Numbered from the stretch's first letter, positions 28,317-37,342 are shown. The stretch: 37,691 bases of DNA from Acidobacteriaceae bacterium (GCA_003165005.1 PLSB01000046.1:134-37824), one strand, 5' to 3'. Numbers and translations: made by a program. The notes: generated from the letters alone by a model not told the origin.

Positions 28317-29027
28317 ATGAACCGCGAATATCACGAAGGTCAATCCAACAGGCTCAACCGCTCCATGGAGCTGCTTGTCTTTGGCCACGCCGGCCTGCCC
28401 GTTCTCGTCTTCCCAACCTCCGGGGGACGCTTCTTCGACTTTGAAGACCGCGGCATGATTGCCGCGCTGGCCGGCAAGATTGACGCCGGCCAACTGCAAC
28501 TTTTTTGCGTCGATTCCGTGGACCGCGAGAGCTGGTACAACCGCCAGGTGGCTCCCAGCCGCCGCGTCGCCCGCCACATGCAGTACGAGGCCTACCTTCT
28601 CGACGAAGTTGTGCCGCTCATCCGCCAGAAAAACCCCGGCCCGCGGCTCGTCGCGCTCGGCGCCAGCTTTGGCGGCTACCACGCGGTCAATATCGCCCTG
28701 CGCCATCCCGAAATCTTCAGCGGGTTTTTCTCCATGTCCGGCGTCTTCGACCTCACCGTCTTTCTTCAGGGCTACTACGACCAGAATTGCTACTTTCATT
28801 TGCCCACGCACTACCTGCCCCGGCTCGAAGACGACCGGCTTCTCGAGCGCATGCGCCTGAACACCTACGTGCTGACCACGGGCTGGGACGATCAATGCCT
28901 CGCCCAGAACCAGCTACTCGACCGCCTTCTGACCGGGAAGGGAATTCCGCATGAGCTTCACGTGTGGGATGCGCCGAACTCGCATGACTGGCCGACATGG
29001 CAACGCATGGCGCAGCAATATCTCTGA
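28317..29027 (+). CDS. Alpha/beta hydrolase, putative esterase
   Basis: VALGASFGGYHAVNIALRHPEIFSGFFSMSGVFDLTVF (GxSxGG nucleophile elbow) and NSHDWPTW near the C-terminus. Confidence 0.85.
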   Translation: MNREYHEGQSNRLNRSMELLVFGHAGLPVLVFPTSGGRFFDFEDRGMIAALAGKIDAGQLQLFCVDSVDRESWYNRQVAPSRRVARHMQYEAYLLDEVVPLIRQKNPGPRLVALGASFGGYHAVNIALRHPEIFSGFFSMSGVFDLTVFLQGYYDQNCYFHLPTHYLPRLEDDRLLERMRLNTYVLTTGWDDQCLAQNQLLDRLLTGKGIPHELHVWDAPNSHDWPTWQRMAQQYL

Positions 29028-29142
29028 CGCAGGCAGCGAGGAATCGGGAAAGGAAGGAGTGAGGGATCAGCATTCCCCTTCAAGGATGTGTGCTTGGGGC
29101 GCCAGAGACGGCGCCCGCTCGGAATGGGTTCGCTGAAAGAAG

Positions 29143-29167
29143 AAAGCCGCCGAACAACGGCGGCTTT
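29143..29167. terminator. Bidirectional terminator-like hairpin between convergent genes
   Basis: AAAGCCGCCG-aacaa-CGGCGGCTTT, perfect 10-bp stem with A/T tails on both sides. Confidence 0.8.
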
Positions 29168-29194
29168 CCATGAGCGGTTTTTCGAGGAGAAACG

Positions 29195-29875
29195 CTATGC
29201 CGTCAGCTTCTTGCGGAATGCGAACAGCACGCCCAGAAGCCCGGTGCAAAGGAGGACGATGCTGGAGGGCTCGGGAACGGGAGGAGTGGAGGACTCGGCG
29301 ATGAAAGCCATGTCACCGGTGCCCTGGTTGTTCGCGGCTAGCCATTCGCCGGTGATCACGTTGACCCCCGAACCCAACGCGAATGTCGCCGAGCTCATGT
29401 CCGCGTTGCCAAGCGACGCGTTGATGTCTCCAGCTTCGTAGTTGCCGTCAACGGTCGAAGCGGAGGTGTCCCCGCTTCCAGGCGACACCCACCCCGGATT
29501 TTGCGGCGCAACAACGAACGGGCTTGCCGCGGCTGCCATGGGGTCGCCATTGTCGAACATCTGAAACTCGTCGCCAGTTGCTTGCAGGTCGGTCACGGTG
29601 AGGGTGCCAGACGTCGTGAGTGTGATCTGCCAGCTTGTTCCGGTGGGGGCAAGCACCGAGTTGGCGAAATTATTTCCGCTTGGCAGGATAGGCCCATCAA
29701 CCCCAAGGGTATACTCAGCAGAACCGGCTCCAAACAGCGAACTGGGGGCATTAGAGACGAACTGCGCCGTATACCACTGATTGGTTACGATGTTGTCGTC
29801 AGCCTTCGCGGCTGGCGTCACAAAAAACCCTGAGATCGCCACGAGAAGCGCGATTACGAATAGTCTCCGAGACAT
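29195..29875 (-). CDS. PEP-CTERM sorting-domain protein
   Basis: N-terminal signal peptide MSRRLFVIALLVAISGFFVTPAAKA; C-terminal VPEPSSIVLLCTGLLGVLFAFRKKLTA. Confidence 0.88.
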   Translation of the reverse strand: MSRRLFVIALLVAISGFFVTPAAKADDNIVTNQWYTAQFVSNAPSSLFGAGSAEYTLGVDGPILPSGNNFANSVLAPTGTSWQITLTTSGTLTVTDLQATGDEFQMFDNGDPMAAAASPFVVAPQNPGWVSPGSGDTSASTVDGNYEAGDINASLGNADMSSATFALGSGVNVITGEWLAANNQGTGDMAFIAESSTPPVPEPSSIVLLCTGLLGVLFAFRKKLTA

Positions 29876-30366
29876 TGATATAGCTCCTTCTTTCACATCA
29901 CAGCGGTAATACGGTTTCACATAAAGTGAGAAGATCCGCTTCCGCTCTGGCCCTGAATGTCAAGTACTCCGTGATTGATGTTGCACGCAAAGGGCCACTC
30001 TCTGCCGCCTCGATCCCAGGACAGTCTTGTAGTAAATGCTTTATTTTGTTAACTATGGAATAACTCGGTGTTCCTGCCAACTGCCGGGAAGTGCGCTAGC
30101 ATTCGATGACTAGGAAAATAATTTCCCTAAGAACAGGGAATGAGTTTTCCCATTCCACAGGAGGTTGACAGTTTCCTTCCTGCGAGAGTTTGAACGGTCC
30201 CGCCCCGCCTTTCCAGTACTGTGCCCGTCCAGCGCCCCGATGGCGTGCCCACCCTAAAAAACATCGGGCCGAACTCGCGATGTCGGGAAGTGAAGCCAAT
30301 TTGCATTGAAATGAAAGGCTCGTATCACCTACTGCGGGTCAGCAACACTGGTGCGGAGCTGACTCG

Positions 30367-30957
30367 CTAACTCGCGGTCTTCTTCAGCAGCCACGCCATG
30401 TTCTGCCCCAGCGTCTTCATGGTCTGGATGCCTTCCAGGTCCTTTTCCACGTCGCCTTTCTCAAGGCCGATGCCGATGTTCCAATAGGACGAGCCGGGAA
30501 CGATCATCTCGCTGATCAGGAAGAAATGATTCAGCGTGTCGAAGGCGTGCATGGCGCCGGCGCGGCGCACCGCAACCACCGCTGCGCCCACCTTGCGCCG
30601 GAAGATGCCGCCGTTGGACTTCGACACCAGGCAGGCGCGGTCCATGAGCGCCTTCATCTCAGAGGACACGTCTGCCACATACGTTGGTGAACCAAGAAGA
30701 ATTCCGTCCGCCTGCTCCATCTTCTCGATGTACGTGTTGCCCATGTCGTTTTTCTGTCCGCAACGCCGGTCCTTGTTCTTCGAGCACTCGCGGCACGCCA
30801 GGCACCCGTGGATTTTGGCCCCGCTCATCTCGATCAACTCGGTCCCGATGCCTTCTTTTTCGAGCTCCCTCAGCACGTAGCCCAGCAGGATCGCAGTATT
30901 TCCGCCCTTGCGCGCGCTGCCGTTCAGCGCCACAACCTTCAAACTTTTCCCTTCCAT
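30367..30957 (-). CDS. Flavodoxin-like / NADPH-dependent FMN reductase family protein
   Basis: MEGKSLKVVALNGSARKGGNTAILLGYVLRELEKEGIGTELIEMSGAKIHGCLACRECSKNKDRRCGQKNDMGNTYIEKMEQADGILLGSPTYVADVSSEMKALMDRA. The ORF extends upstream only through intergenic repeats. Confidence 0.92.
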   Translation of the reverse strand: MEGKSLKVVALNGSARKGGNTAILLGYVLRELEKEGIGTELIEMSGAKIHGCLACRECSKNKDRRCGQKNDMGNTYIEKMEQADGILLGSPTYVADVSSEMKALMDRACLVSKSNGGIFRRKVGAAVVAVRRAGAMHAFDTLNHFFLISEMIVPGSSYWNIGIGLEKGDVEKDLEGIQTMKTLGQNMAWLLKKTAS

Positions 30958-31014
30958 TTGTTCCGTCTTCCTTTCCTGTTGGAGTGATTTAAAAAAATCC
31001 CTCAAAAAAATCCC

Positions 31015-31056
31015 GTGCCCCATCCTTTCCGCGTTTTTTGCGGAAAGGGTGGGATC
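31015..31056. repeat. Palindromic element family A, intergenic copy 1
   Basis: gtgccccatccTTTCCGCgttttttGCGGAAAgggtgggatc. Confidence 0.9.
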
Positions 31057-31089
31057 ACGGCCAAACTCTACGCTCACCTCGAAAATGGG

Positions 31090-31126
31090 TGCCCAGGTCC
31101 CTCGCACTTGGGGACCTGGGAGAGCA
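31090..31126. repeat. Palindromic element family B, intergenic copy
   Basis: tgCCCAGGTCCCtcgcacttgGGGACCTGGGagagca; matches the rimM copy in reverse orientation. Confidence 0.88.
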
Positions 31127-31149
31127 CAATTCCCAACCCAGCCGGGGCC

Positions 31150-31190
31150 GTGCCCCATCCTTTCCGCGCTCGTTGCGGAAAGGGTGGGAT
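31150..31190. repeat. Palindromic element family A, intergenic copy 2
   Basis: gtgccccatccTTTCCGCgctcgttGCGGAAAgggtgggat. Confidence 0.9.
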
Positions 31191-31467
31191 ACCGTGGACC
31201 GCACCTTTTTCCTTCTGTGCGGAATCTAACCCCGCTAGCACCGCTAGCTCCGCTGACACGCTCAAACTCACTATTGTGCCTCCAGCGGCCGGTCTTGTCT
31301 GTGACGCATGAAATAAATGCCCAAACGCCGGGAACCTTTTTGCCCGCCGCGTGGTCAAAGGAAATAGCGCCTGCATACACCCAAGCCGAGGATTCTTTTT
31401 GCAAGAATCGCAGGCAGTTGCGTTCAACGGTCGAGGGCTGCCGTCAGGGCTCTCTTCAGGAGGAGTC

Positions 31468-33636
31468 ATGCGCCGTTCCCTTCCCGCTGTTCTGCTCTTC
31501 GTTCTCCCGCTCGCGCTTCTCGCCCAAAACGTCAAAGCCCCCGCCGCCAAAGCGACGCCCTCGGTCGCGCCCGCCGCTATCGACCTGCCGGTGCGCAAGG
31601 TCGTGCTCTATAAGAACGGCGTGGGCTACTTTGAGCACGCCGGCACAGTCAACGGCAACCAGCGCGTGACCGTCGATTTCACCTCCGCGCAGTTGAACGA
31701 CGTGCTGCAGTCGCTCACCGCGCTCGACAGCAAAGGCGGAACCATCGGCGCCGTCGGCTACAACTCCACCATGCCCATCGAGCAGCAATTGAACACGCTG
31801 GCGCTGGGCCTCAAGGATTACCCCGCGACGTTGCAGGTCTATCAGGCGCTGCGCGGCCAGCGCGTGGAAGTGACGGGCGCGGGCGGTGCGCTCACGGGCC
31901 GCCTCGTCAACATCGAGTATCGCAAGGAAACCGACAAGAACGGAGCTACCTCCGAAGACCATTACTTCCTCATCGTCGAGACCGATGCGGGCGCGCTACG
32001 CACGGCCGAGATCACCGACTCCGTCTCGGTGCGCATGATCGATCCCACGCTCGAAAAGCAGTTCACATCGTATCTCGAAATCATCGCCTCGGCGCACGAT
32101 CAGCAGTTGCGCCACTTGACGCTCGAAGACCGCGGCCAGGGCGAGCGCCGATTGCAGGTCAGCTACATCAGCGAAGTGCCCGTATGGAAGTCCACCTATC
32201 GCATCGTCTTCCCGCGCGACCCCAACGGCAACGCCACCGTGCAGGGATGGGCGGTGGTGGATAACGCCGTGGGCGTGGACTGGGACAACGTAGAGTTGTC
32301 GCTTGTAGCCGGCGCGCCGCAGAGTTTCATCCAGCCACTCTCGCAGCCGCTCTACACCCACCGGCCGATGATTCCGATTGCGACCGTGGCGCAGAATTCG
32401 CCCATTACGCATGAGGCGACGGAAACAGTCACGGTGCAATCGGAGATGATGAACAATCAGCTCACGGCGCCCGCCCAAATCCCGCGTAACATGGCGCTGG
32501 CCATGAAGGCTGCGCCGCCTGCGAGCTTCGGCGTGGCCGGCATGGAAGGCATGGGCGGCGGACTCGGCTCCGGTTCTGGCGAGGGCTACGGCGGCGGCGT
32601 CTATCGCGCGTCGGACACGATCCATGAGGGCGACGTCTCCACCAACGCCTTCGACGACTTCTTCGAATACGCGCTCACCCTGCCGGTCACCATCCAAAAA
32701 AACCAATCGGCGATGGTGCCCATCCTTCAGCAGGAGCTGCCCGCAACCCACGTCACCCTGTGGAGCGACACGCACCCCACGCCGCTGCGCGCCATCTCGC
32801 TCGAAAACACGTCGAAGCTCACGCTTGATTCCGGCAGCTTCTCGATCTTTGAAAGCGGTGAGTTCGCCGGCGAGGGCCTGCTCGATCCCATTCATCCCGG
32901 AGAAAAGCGCCTGCTCTCCTACGCCGTCGATCAGGCGGTCAAGGTGCGCCGCGACGACTCTTCCCAGACGCGCACGCTGCATCACGTAGCCATGCACGAG
33001 GGCGTGCTGGTGGAGACCACGAGTTCGGTGACCGACACCACCTACACCGTGACCAACGCCGGCGATGAAACGCGAGCAGTCATTATCGAACACACGCGCC
33101 AGCCCCGCGCCGACCTCGACTCCGATGTGAAGCCGGAAGAGACCACGGCTACGGCCTATCGTTTCCGGCTGGCCGTCGAGCCGCATCAGACCAAGGAGCT
33201 GCACGTGCGCGAGCACGCCGACATCGTGAACAGAGTGCAGCTCGGGACGCAATTCCAAAACGGCGACACTCTGATTGTCGTGGGCAAGTACTCGCCGGCG
33301 CTCGCTGAGACGTTGAAGCCGGCCATCGACGCCCAGACGGCGCTCGCCGATCTGAGCGCCAAGATCGACGAGAACAGCGAAAAGCAAAAGACCCTCGCCG
33401 ACGACGAGAACCGCTATCGCGAGAACCTGAAGGCGTTGAAAGACACTGCCACGGCCAAGCGTTTTGTCGACGAGTTGAATCAGGCCGAGGATGCTATCGA
33501 AGCGGCGCGCAAGGAGCAGGCCGATCTCGAAAAGCAGCGCGACGCAGCCCAGGCGCATCTCGACAGCATCATCTCTAAACTTTCCTTCGACAGCGACCTC
33601 GACGTGGTGCTGTCAAAGACAGGGACTAGGGACTAG
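31468..33636 (+). CDS. DUF4139 domain-containing protein
   Basis: Signal peptide; VRKVVLYKNGVGYFEHAGTVNG ... LQVSYISEVPVWKSTYRIVF ... WDNVELSLVAGAPQSF; C-terminal coiled coil; SD aggagt just upstream. Confidence 0.88.
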   Translation: MRRSLPAVLLFVLPLALLAQNVKAPAAKATPSVAPAAIDLPVRKVVLYKNGVGYFEHAGTVNGNQRVTVDFTSAQLNDVLQSLTALDSKGGTIGAVGYNSTMPIEQQLNTLALGLKDYPATLQVYQALRGQRVEVTGAGGALTGRLVNIEYRKETDKNGATSEDHYFLIVETDAGALRTAEITDSVSVRMIDPTLEKQFTSYLEIIASAHDQQLRHLTLEDRGQGERRLQVSYISEVPVWKSTYRIVFPRDPNGNATVQGWAVVDNAVGVDWDNVELSLVAGAPQSFIQPLSQPLYTHRPMIPIATVAQNSPITHEATETVTVQSEMMNNQLTAPAQIPRNMALAMKAAPPASFGVAGMEGMGGGLGSGSGEGYGGGVYRASDTIHEGDVSTNAFDDFFEYALTLPVTIQKNQSAMVPILQQELPATHVTLWSDTHPTPLRAISLENTSKLTLDSGSFSIFESGEFAGEGLLDPIHPGEKRLLSYAVDQAVKVRRDDSSQTRTLHHVAMHEGVLVETTSSVTDTTYTVTNAGDETRAVIIEHTRQPRADLDSDVKPEETTATAYRFRLAVEPHQTKELHVREHADIVNRVQLGTQFQNGDTLIVVGKYSPALAETLKPAIDAQTALADLSAKIDENSEKQKTLADDENRYRENLKALKDTATAKRFVDELNQAEDAIEAARKEQADLEKQRDAAQAHLDSIISKLSFDSDLDVVLSKTGTRD

Positions 33637-33651
33637 GGAAGCTGCGGCTGG

Positions 33652-33774
33652 GTGTGAGTGTGAGTGTGAGTGCGCCGGACAGATACAACCACACTCACAC
33701 TCACACTCGCACTCACACTCACACCCACACCCACACTCACACTCGCACTCACACTCGCACTCGCACTCACACTG
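33652..33774. repeat. Hexanucleotide array with an inverted left arm, intergenic
   Basis: gtgtgagtgtgagtgtgagtgcg (33652-33674), spacer, then (cacact/cgcact/cacacc)n to 33774. Confidence 0.92.
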
Positions 33775-33819
33775 ACCACTGATCACTGACCACTGACCAC
33801 CGATCACGTACACTGTTTC

Positions 33820-33858
33820 CGTGCGCACTGCGGCGCTTCAACCGCGCCGCCGCGCACG
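33820..33858 (+). promoter_or_regulatory. Strong 5'UTR hairpin abutting the Shine-Dalgarno of the ATP-grasp-like gene
   Basis: CGTGCGC-act-GCGGCGC-ttcaacc-GCGCCGC-c-GCGCACG, followed directly by gagg...ATG at 33871. Confidence 0.6.
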
Positions 33859-33870
33859 GAGGATCGGCGC

Positions 33871-34881
33871 ATGAAGAAGATTGGCATCCTGTTCGGCGTG
33901 GAGAACAGTTTTCCCAGCGCCCTGGTCGAGCACATCAACGCCCGCAATCCCGAAGGCATCCGCGCTGAATTCGTCTTGACCGGCGCCGTCTTGCATCACC
34001 AGGCCCCGCGCTACGCGGTCATCGTCGATCGCATCTCGCACGACGTGCCGTTTTATCGCGCCTATCTCAAGCAGGCGGCCCTCAACGGCTCGATCGTCAT
34101 CAACAATCCCTTCTGGGCCGCGGCCGACGACAAATTCTTCAACTATGCGCTCGCCGTGCGCCTGGGCGTGGCCGTGCCGCCCACGGTGCTGCTGCCGCAC
34201 AAGCAACTGCCCAATGGAACCAGCGACAAATCGATGCGCAACCTGGAATTCCCTCTCGACTGGGAGAGCGTCTTTGCGGCGGTTGGCGAGCACGGATTCC
34301 TGAAGCCCATCGACGGCGGCGGCTGGCGCGATGTGCAGGAGGTGCACAGCCGCGACGAGTTCTTCCGCGCCTTCGACCAGACACGCGACCTGTGCATGGT
34401 CTTTCAAAAGGCGGTTGATTTCACGGAATACTTCCGCTGCTTCGTGGTGGGGCAGAAGAAGGTGCGCATCATGCCGTACGATCCGCGCCGGCCGCACGCC
34501 GAGCGGTATCTCAAGGACACCGCGCGGCCCAGGACCCTCCATGCCCGGCTGCTTTGGAGGCAGATGGAAGAGGACTCCATCAAGCTCTGCCGAGCCCTCG
34601 GCTACGACTTGAACTCCGTCGAGTTCGCGGTAAAAGAGGGCGTTCCCTACGCGATCGACTTCATGAATCCCGTGCCCGACGCCGATGTGCACTCGGTCGG
34701 CGAGGCGCACTTCGCATGGATTGTCGACCAGGTTGCGGAGTTGGCCATGGCTCGCGCCAAAGCGGCGCCGCACGTTCCCGGTTTACGCTGGTCGGCGTAT
34801 TTGGGTGCAGCGCCCCGTGCGAATCGCACGCGCAAACGGCCCGCATCGGCGGCGGGCAAAGCGAAAAACTCTGGCGACTGA
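33871..34881 (+). CDS. ATP-grasp-like protein of unknown specificity
   Basis: MKKIGILFGVENSFPSALVEHIN...NNPFWAAADDKFFNYALAVRLGVAVPPTVLLP...GFLKPIDGGGWRDV...SVEFAVKEGVPYAIDFMNPVPDAD resembles the RimK/ATP-grasp layout. Confidence 0.7.
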   Translation: MKKIGILFGVENSFPSALVEHINARNPEGIRAEFVLTGAVLHHQAPRYAVIVDRISHDVPFYRAYLKQAALNGSIVINNPFWAAADDKFFNYALAVRLGVAVPPTVLLPHKQLPNGTSDKSMRNLEFPLDWESVFAAVGEHGFLKPIDGGGWRDVQEVHSRDEFFRAFDQTRDLCMVFQKAVDFTEYFRCFVVGQKKVRIMPYDPRRPHAERYLKDTARPRTLHARLLWRQMEEDSIKLCRALGYDLNSVEFAVKEGVPYAIDFMNPVPDADVHSVGEAHFAWIVDQVAELAMARAKAAPHVPGLRWSAYLGAAPRANRTRKRPASAAGKAKNSGD

Positions 34882-34921
34882 AGCCACCTGCGGACTGAGA
34901 ACTACGAACTGTGAGCTGCCC

Positions 34922-35596
34922 TTAATATCCGTTCGCCACCAGCCAGGCTTCGGTCAAATCGAAGGTAGATTTCTTCTCCGCCTGCATCTGCATGGCGGCC
35001 AGCTTCACCAGCACATCGGCCTCGACGTTCACGGGCGCGCCCACGTCAAGCGTGTGCAGGTTGGTGCGCCAGTAAGTCAGCGGCAGAATGGCGATGGCGA
35101 TCTCTTCGCCGTCAAAGCCGGCAATCGTCAGACTGATTCCTTCGACGGCGACCGAGCCTTTCTGGACCATCCATTGGCGGACGTTTTCGGGAACACGGAC
35201 TTTGAGCGTCCAGTCGGTGGTCTGGCGGTCGAAACCAGGACTGGAACGCGGGACCAAAGGTTCAAGGGAACGGAGTTCCCCCGTGCCGTCGACGTGGCCC
35301 TGCACCACGTGGCCGCCGAGCGGGCTGCCGGCGGCGGTGGGCAGTTCGAGATTCACCTTGGCGCCGGGCGCGAGCGAGCCGAGCGAGGTACGGTCGATGG
35401 TTTCCTGAGCGAGATCGGCGTGAAAGTAAGTGGGGTCGGGGTCGAGCGCGGTCAGGCAGACGCCCGAGACGCCGAGCGAATCGCCTTCACGCAGGCGCGA
35501 GGCGATGCCAGGCGCTTCCACGGTGATGCGCCGCACTCCGCCGCGATCGGTGAGGCTGACGAGGGTTCCGGTCTGCTCGATGATGCCGGTGAACAT
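34922..35596 (-). CDS. ribE: Riboflavin synthase (alpha-chain type)
   Basis: MFTGIIEQTGTLVSL...GDSLGVSGVCLTALD...GGHVVQGHVDGTGEL...KGSVAVEGISLTI: duplicated lumazine-binding domains. Confidence 0.96.
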   Translation of the reverse strand: MFTGIIEQTGTLVSLTDRGGVRRITVEAPGIASRLREGDSLGVSGVCLTALDPDPTYFHADLAQETIDRTSLGSLAPGAKVNLELPTAAGSPLGGHVVQGHVDGTGELRSLEPLVPRSSPGFDRQTTDWTLKVRVPENVRQWMVQKGSVAVEGISLTIAGFDGEEIAIAILPLTYWRTNLHTLDVGAPVNVEADVLVKLAAMQMQAEKKSTFDLTEAWLVANGY

Positions 35597-35692
35597 GGTT
35601 TGATTCTAAGGGGTCAGGGGTCAGGAATCAGGGATCAGGTGTCGAGGGCCAGCGACTGGTGGACTAAGCGGACAGCGGACGGGAACTGAAAC

Positions 35693-35710
35693 CTGACCCC
35701 TGAAACCTGA
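35693..35710. repeat. Short dispersed repeat CTGACCCCTGAAACCTGA (copy 2)
   Basis: Identical to 2472-2489. Confidence 0.85.
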
Positions 35711-35712
35711 TT

Positions 35713-36219
35713 TCACTCGGCTGGGGCTTGCTCAGGCGTGGGCACCGGGAGCGAGGGCTCGGCGGTGAGCGCGCGATAGGCGACGAAGAGCTTGGCCCGC
35801 CAGCGCAGGATCATGCCGAAGGCCAGCAGGTAGAAGATGGCGCCGGTCTGTTCGAGCGAGAGAAAGCTGTCGAAGTAGCCGCGGGCGGCCCAGCGGATGA
35901 GGGCGAGCACGATGATGACCGCAAAAAACATGCTGGATCGCTTCATGCGGATTTCGCCGTTGTGCAAGTGCAGGTCGGAGGTGGCGAGCAGCGGATACGC
36001 CAAGACGATGGCGCCGATGAGGAAGGCGGCGAAGCCCCAGAGGAAGGGCACGCGGCACGGCGGATAGAAGAACATGCAAAAGCCCGTGGCCATCCCCAGC
36101 GGCGGCATCACGATCTTCTTGAGCGTCACGGCGGTGCGGCCCTCGCGCACGCGCCAGGCGAGTACACCGGCGAGTCCGCCGAGGGAAACAACGGCCGTGA
36201 GCACGGGAGTGGAGACCAT
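35713..36219 (-). CDS. CcdC-like membrane protein
   Basis: KKIVMPPLGMATGFCMFFYPPCRVPFLWGFAAFLIGAIVLAYPLLATSDLHLHNGEIRMKRSSMFFAVIIVLALIRWAARGYFDSFLSLEQTGAIFYLLAFGMILRWRAKLFVAYRAL follows the CcdC pattern. Confidence 0.78.
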   Translation of the reverse strand: MVSTPVLTAVVSLGGLAGVLAWRVREGRTAVTLKKIVMPPLGMATGFCMFFYPPCRVPFLWGFAAFLIGAIVLAYPLLATSDLHLHNGEIRMKRSSMFFAVIIVLALIRWAARGYFDSFLSLEQTGAIFYLLAFGMILRWRAKLFVAYRALTAEPSLPVPTPEQAPAE

Positions 36220-36463
36220 GAGATTTGCCTTTCCCTTCTTGCCGCGGGCCAGTAGCGTCTGCGATGTTGATTCCCGCGGGCCGCGATTCCCGCCGGGTCA
36301 AAGCTGGATGTCCCTATTGTAATTGGATGCCGGAACTCCTGAAAGCGCTTCATGAATTCCGGGCGGCCCGCGGCTCTCCGACTGGATTTAAAATGATTGC
36401 AGCGAGTCAGGCCCTGCACGGCACGGCAACTCCTTAACCTTGCTTCGCTTTACGGAGACAACA

Positions 36464-37237
36464 ATGGCACTGATCAAGACTTCGAATCCGGCGCTCGGCC
36501 AGAACACCTTCAGCGATTTCGCGCGCAGCGCGTCCGGCGGGAACCTGGTGGACGCCTCAGCGTGCATGACGCTGAGCGGCACCGTAAACAAGACCGGCAT
36601 TTTGCTGCTGTGCGCGGTGGCCACGGCGGCGTGGACCTGGAACCAGTTCATGCAGACGCACGACCTGAGCTTCGCCGGACCGGCGATGCTCGTGGGCGCG
36701 CTCGGCGGATTGGTCTTTGCCATGGTGACCATCTTCAAGAAGGAGTGGTCGCCGGTCACCGCGCCGATCTACGCGCTGCTCGAGGGGTTCGTGCTCGGCG
36801 GCCTGTCGGCCCTCCTCGAATTGCGCTATCCCGGCATCGCCATGCAGGCCGTAGCGCTCACCTTCGGCACTTTGTTCGTGATGCTGCTGGCCTACAAGTC
36901 CGGGCTGATCAAGGTGACGCAGAAGTTTCGCATGGGCGTGGTGGCGGCGACGGGCGGGATTTTTGTTCTCTACATGCTCGAGATGCTGCTGGGATTCTTC
37001 GGTATTCAATTCACCACCATCAATGGCGCGGGGCCAATTGGCATCGGTTTTAGCTTGTTCGTTGTCGCCATCGCGGCTTTGAACCTGGTGCTGGACTTCG
37101 ATTTTGTCGAGCGGGGCGTGGCCTGCGGCGCTCCCAAGTACATGGAGTGGTACGCGGCCTTCGGCATCATCGTCACGCTGGTGTGGCTGTACCTGGAAAT
37201 CCTGCGTCTGCTCTCGAAGTTGCGCAGCAGAAACTGA
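36464..37237 (+). CDS. Bax inhibitor-1/YccA-like membrane protein
   Basis: MALIKTSNPALGQNTFSDFARS...CMTLSGTVNKTGILLLCAVATAAWTW...FVLGGLSALLELRYPGIAMQAVALTFGTLFVMLLAYKSGLIKVTQKFRMGVVAATGG. Confidence 0.9.
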   Translation: MALIKTSNPALGQNTFSDFARSASGGNLVDASACMTLSGTVNKTGILLLCAVATAAWTWNQFMQTHDLSFAGPAMLVGALGGLVFAMVTIFKKEWSPVTAPIYALLEGFVLGGLSALLELRYPGIAMQAVALTFGTLFVMLLAYKSGLIKVTQKFRMGVVAATGGIFVLYMLEMLLGFFGIQFTTINGAGPIGIGFSLFVVAIAALNLVLDFDFVERGVACGAPKYMEWYAAFGIIVTLVWLYLEILRLLSKLRSRN

Positions 37238-37342
37238 AAAACAGCTTTCTGCCGTCAACTATCGGCTTTCAGCCGTCAGCGATCAGCTTTCAGCTTTTTC
37301 TTGCAGTGATCGAGGGAACTTGCAAACGCTGGCGTGGTGTCC

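Noticed and set aside
31015-31190. Family A/B palindromes as ordinary rho-independent terminators
   Set aside because: They lie upstream of both divergent flanking genes, include conserved sequence outside the stem (GTGCCCCAT...GGTGGGATC), and related copies occur inside trmD and rimM reading frames, so termination alone does not explain them.
30958-31404. N-terminal extension of the flavodoxin-like protein (full 345-aa ORF)
   Set aside because: The flavodoxin-like domain starts normally at MEGKSLKVVALNGSARKGGN; the upstream ORF merely crosses repeat elements. Kept only as something to test by proteomics.
31996-33558. 520-aa minus-strand ORF antisense to the DUF4139 gene
   Set aside because: Shadow ORF with no recognisable family; the plus strand has a clear signal peptide and DUF4139 motifs.
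35597-35712. Possible FMN riboswitch upstream of ribE
   Set aside because: The region consists of GGTCAGG/AATCAGG-type short repeats; I see no RFN-element conserved core.
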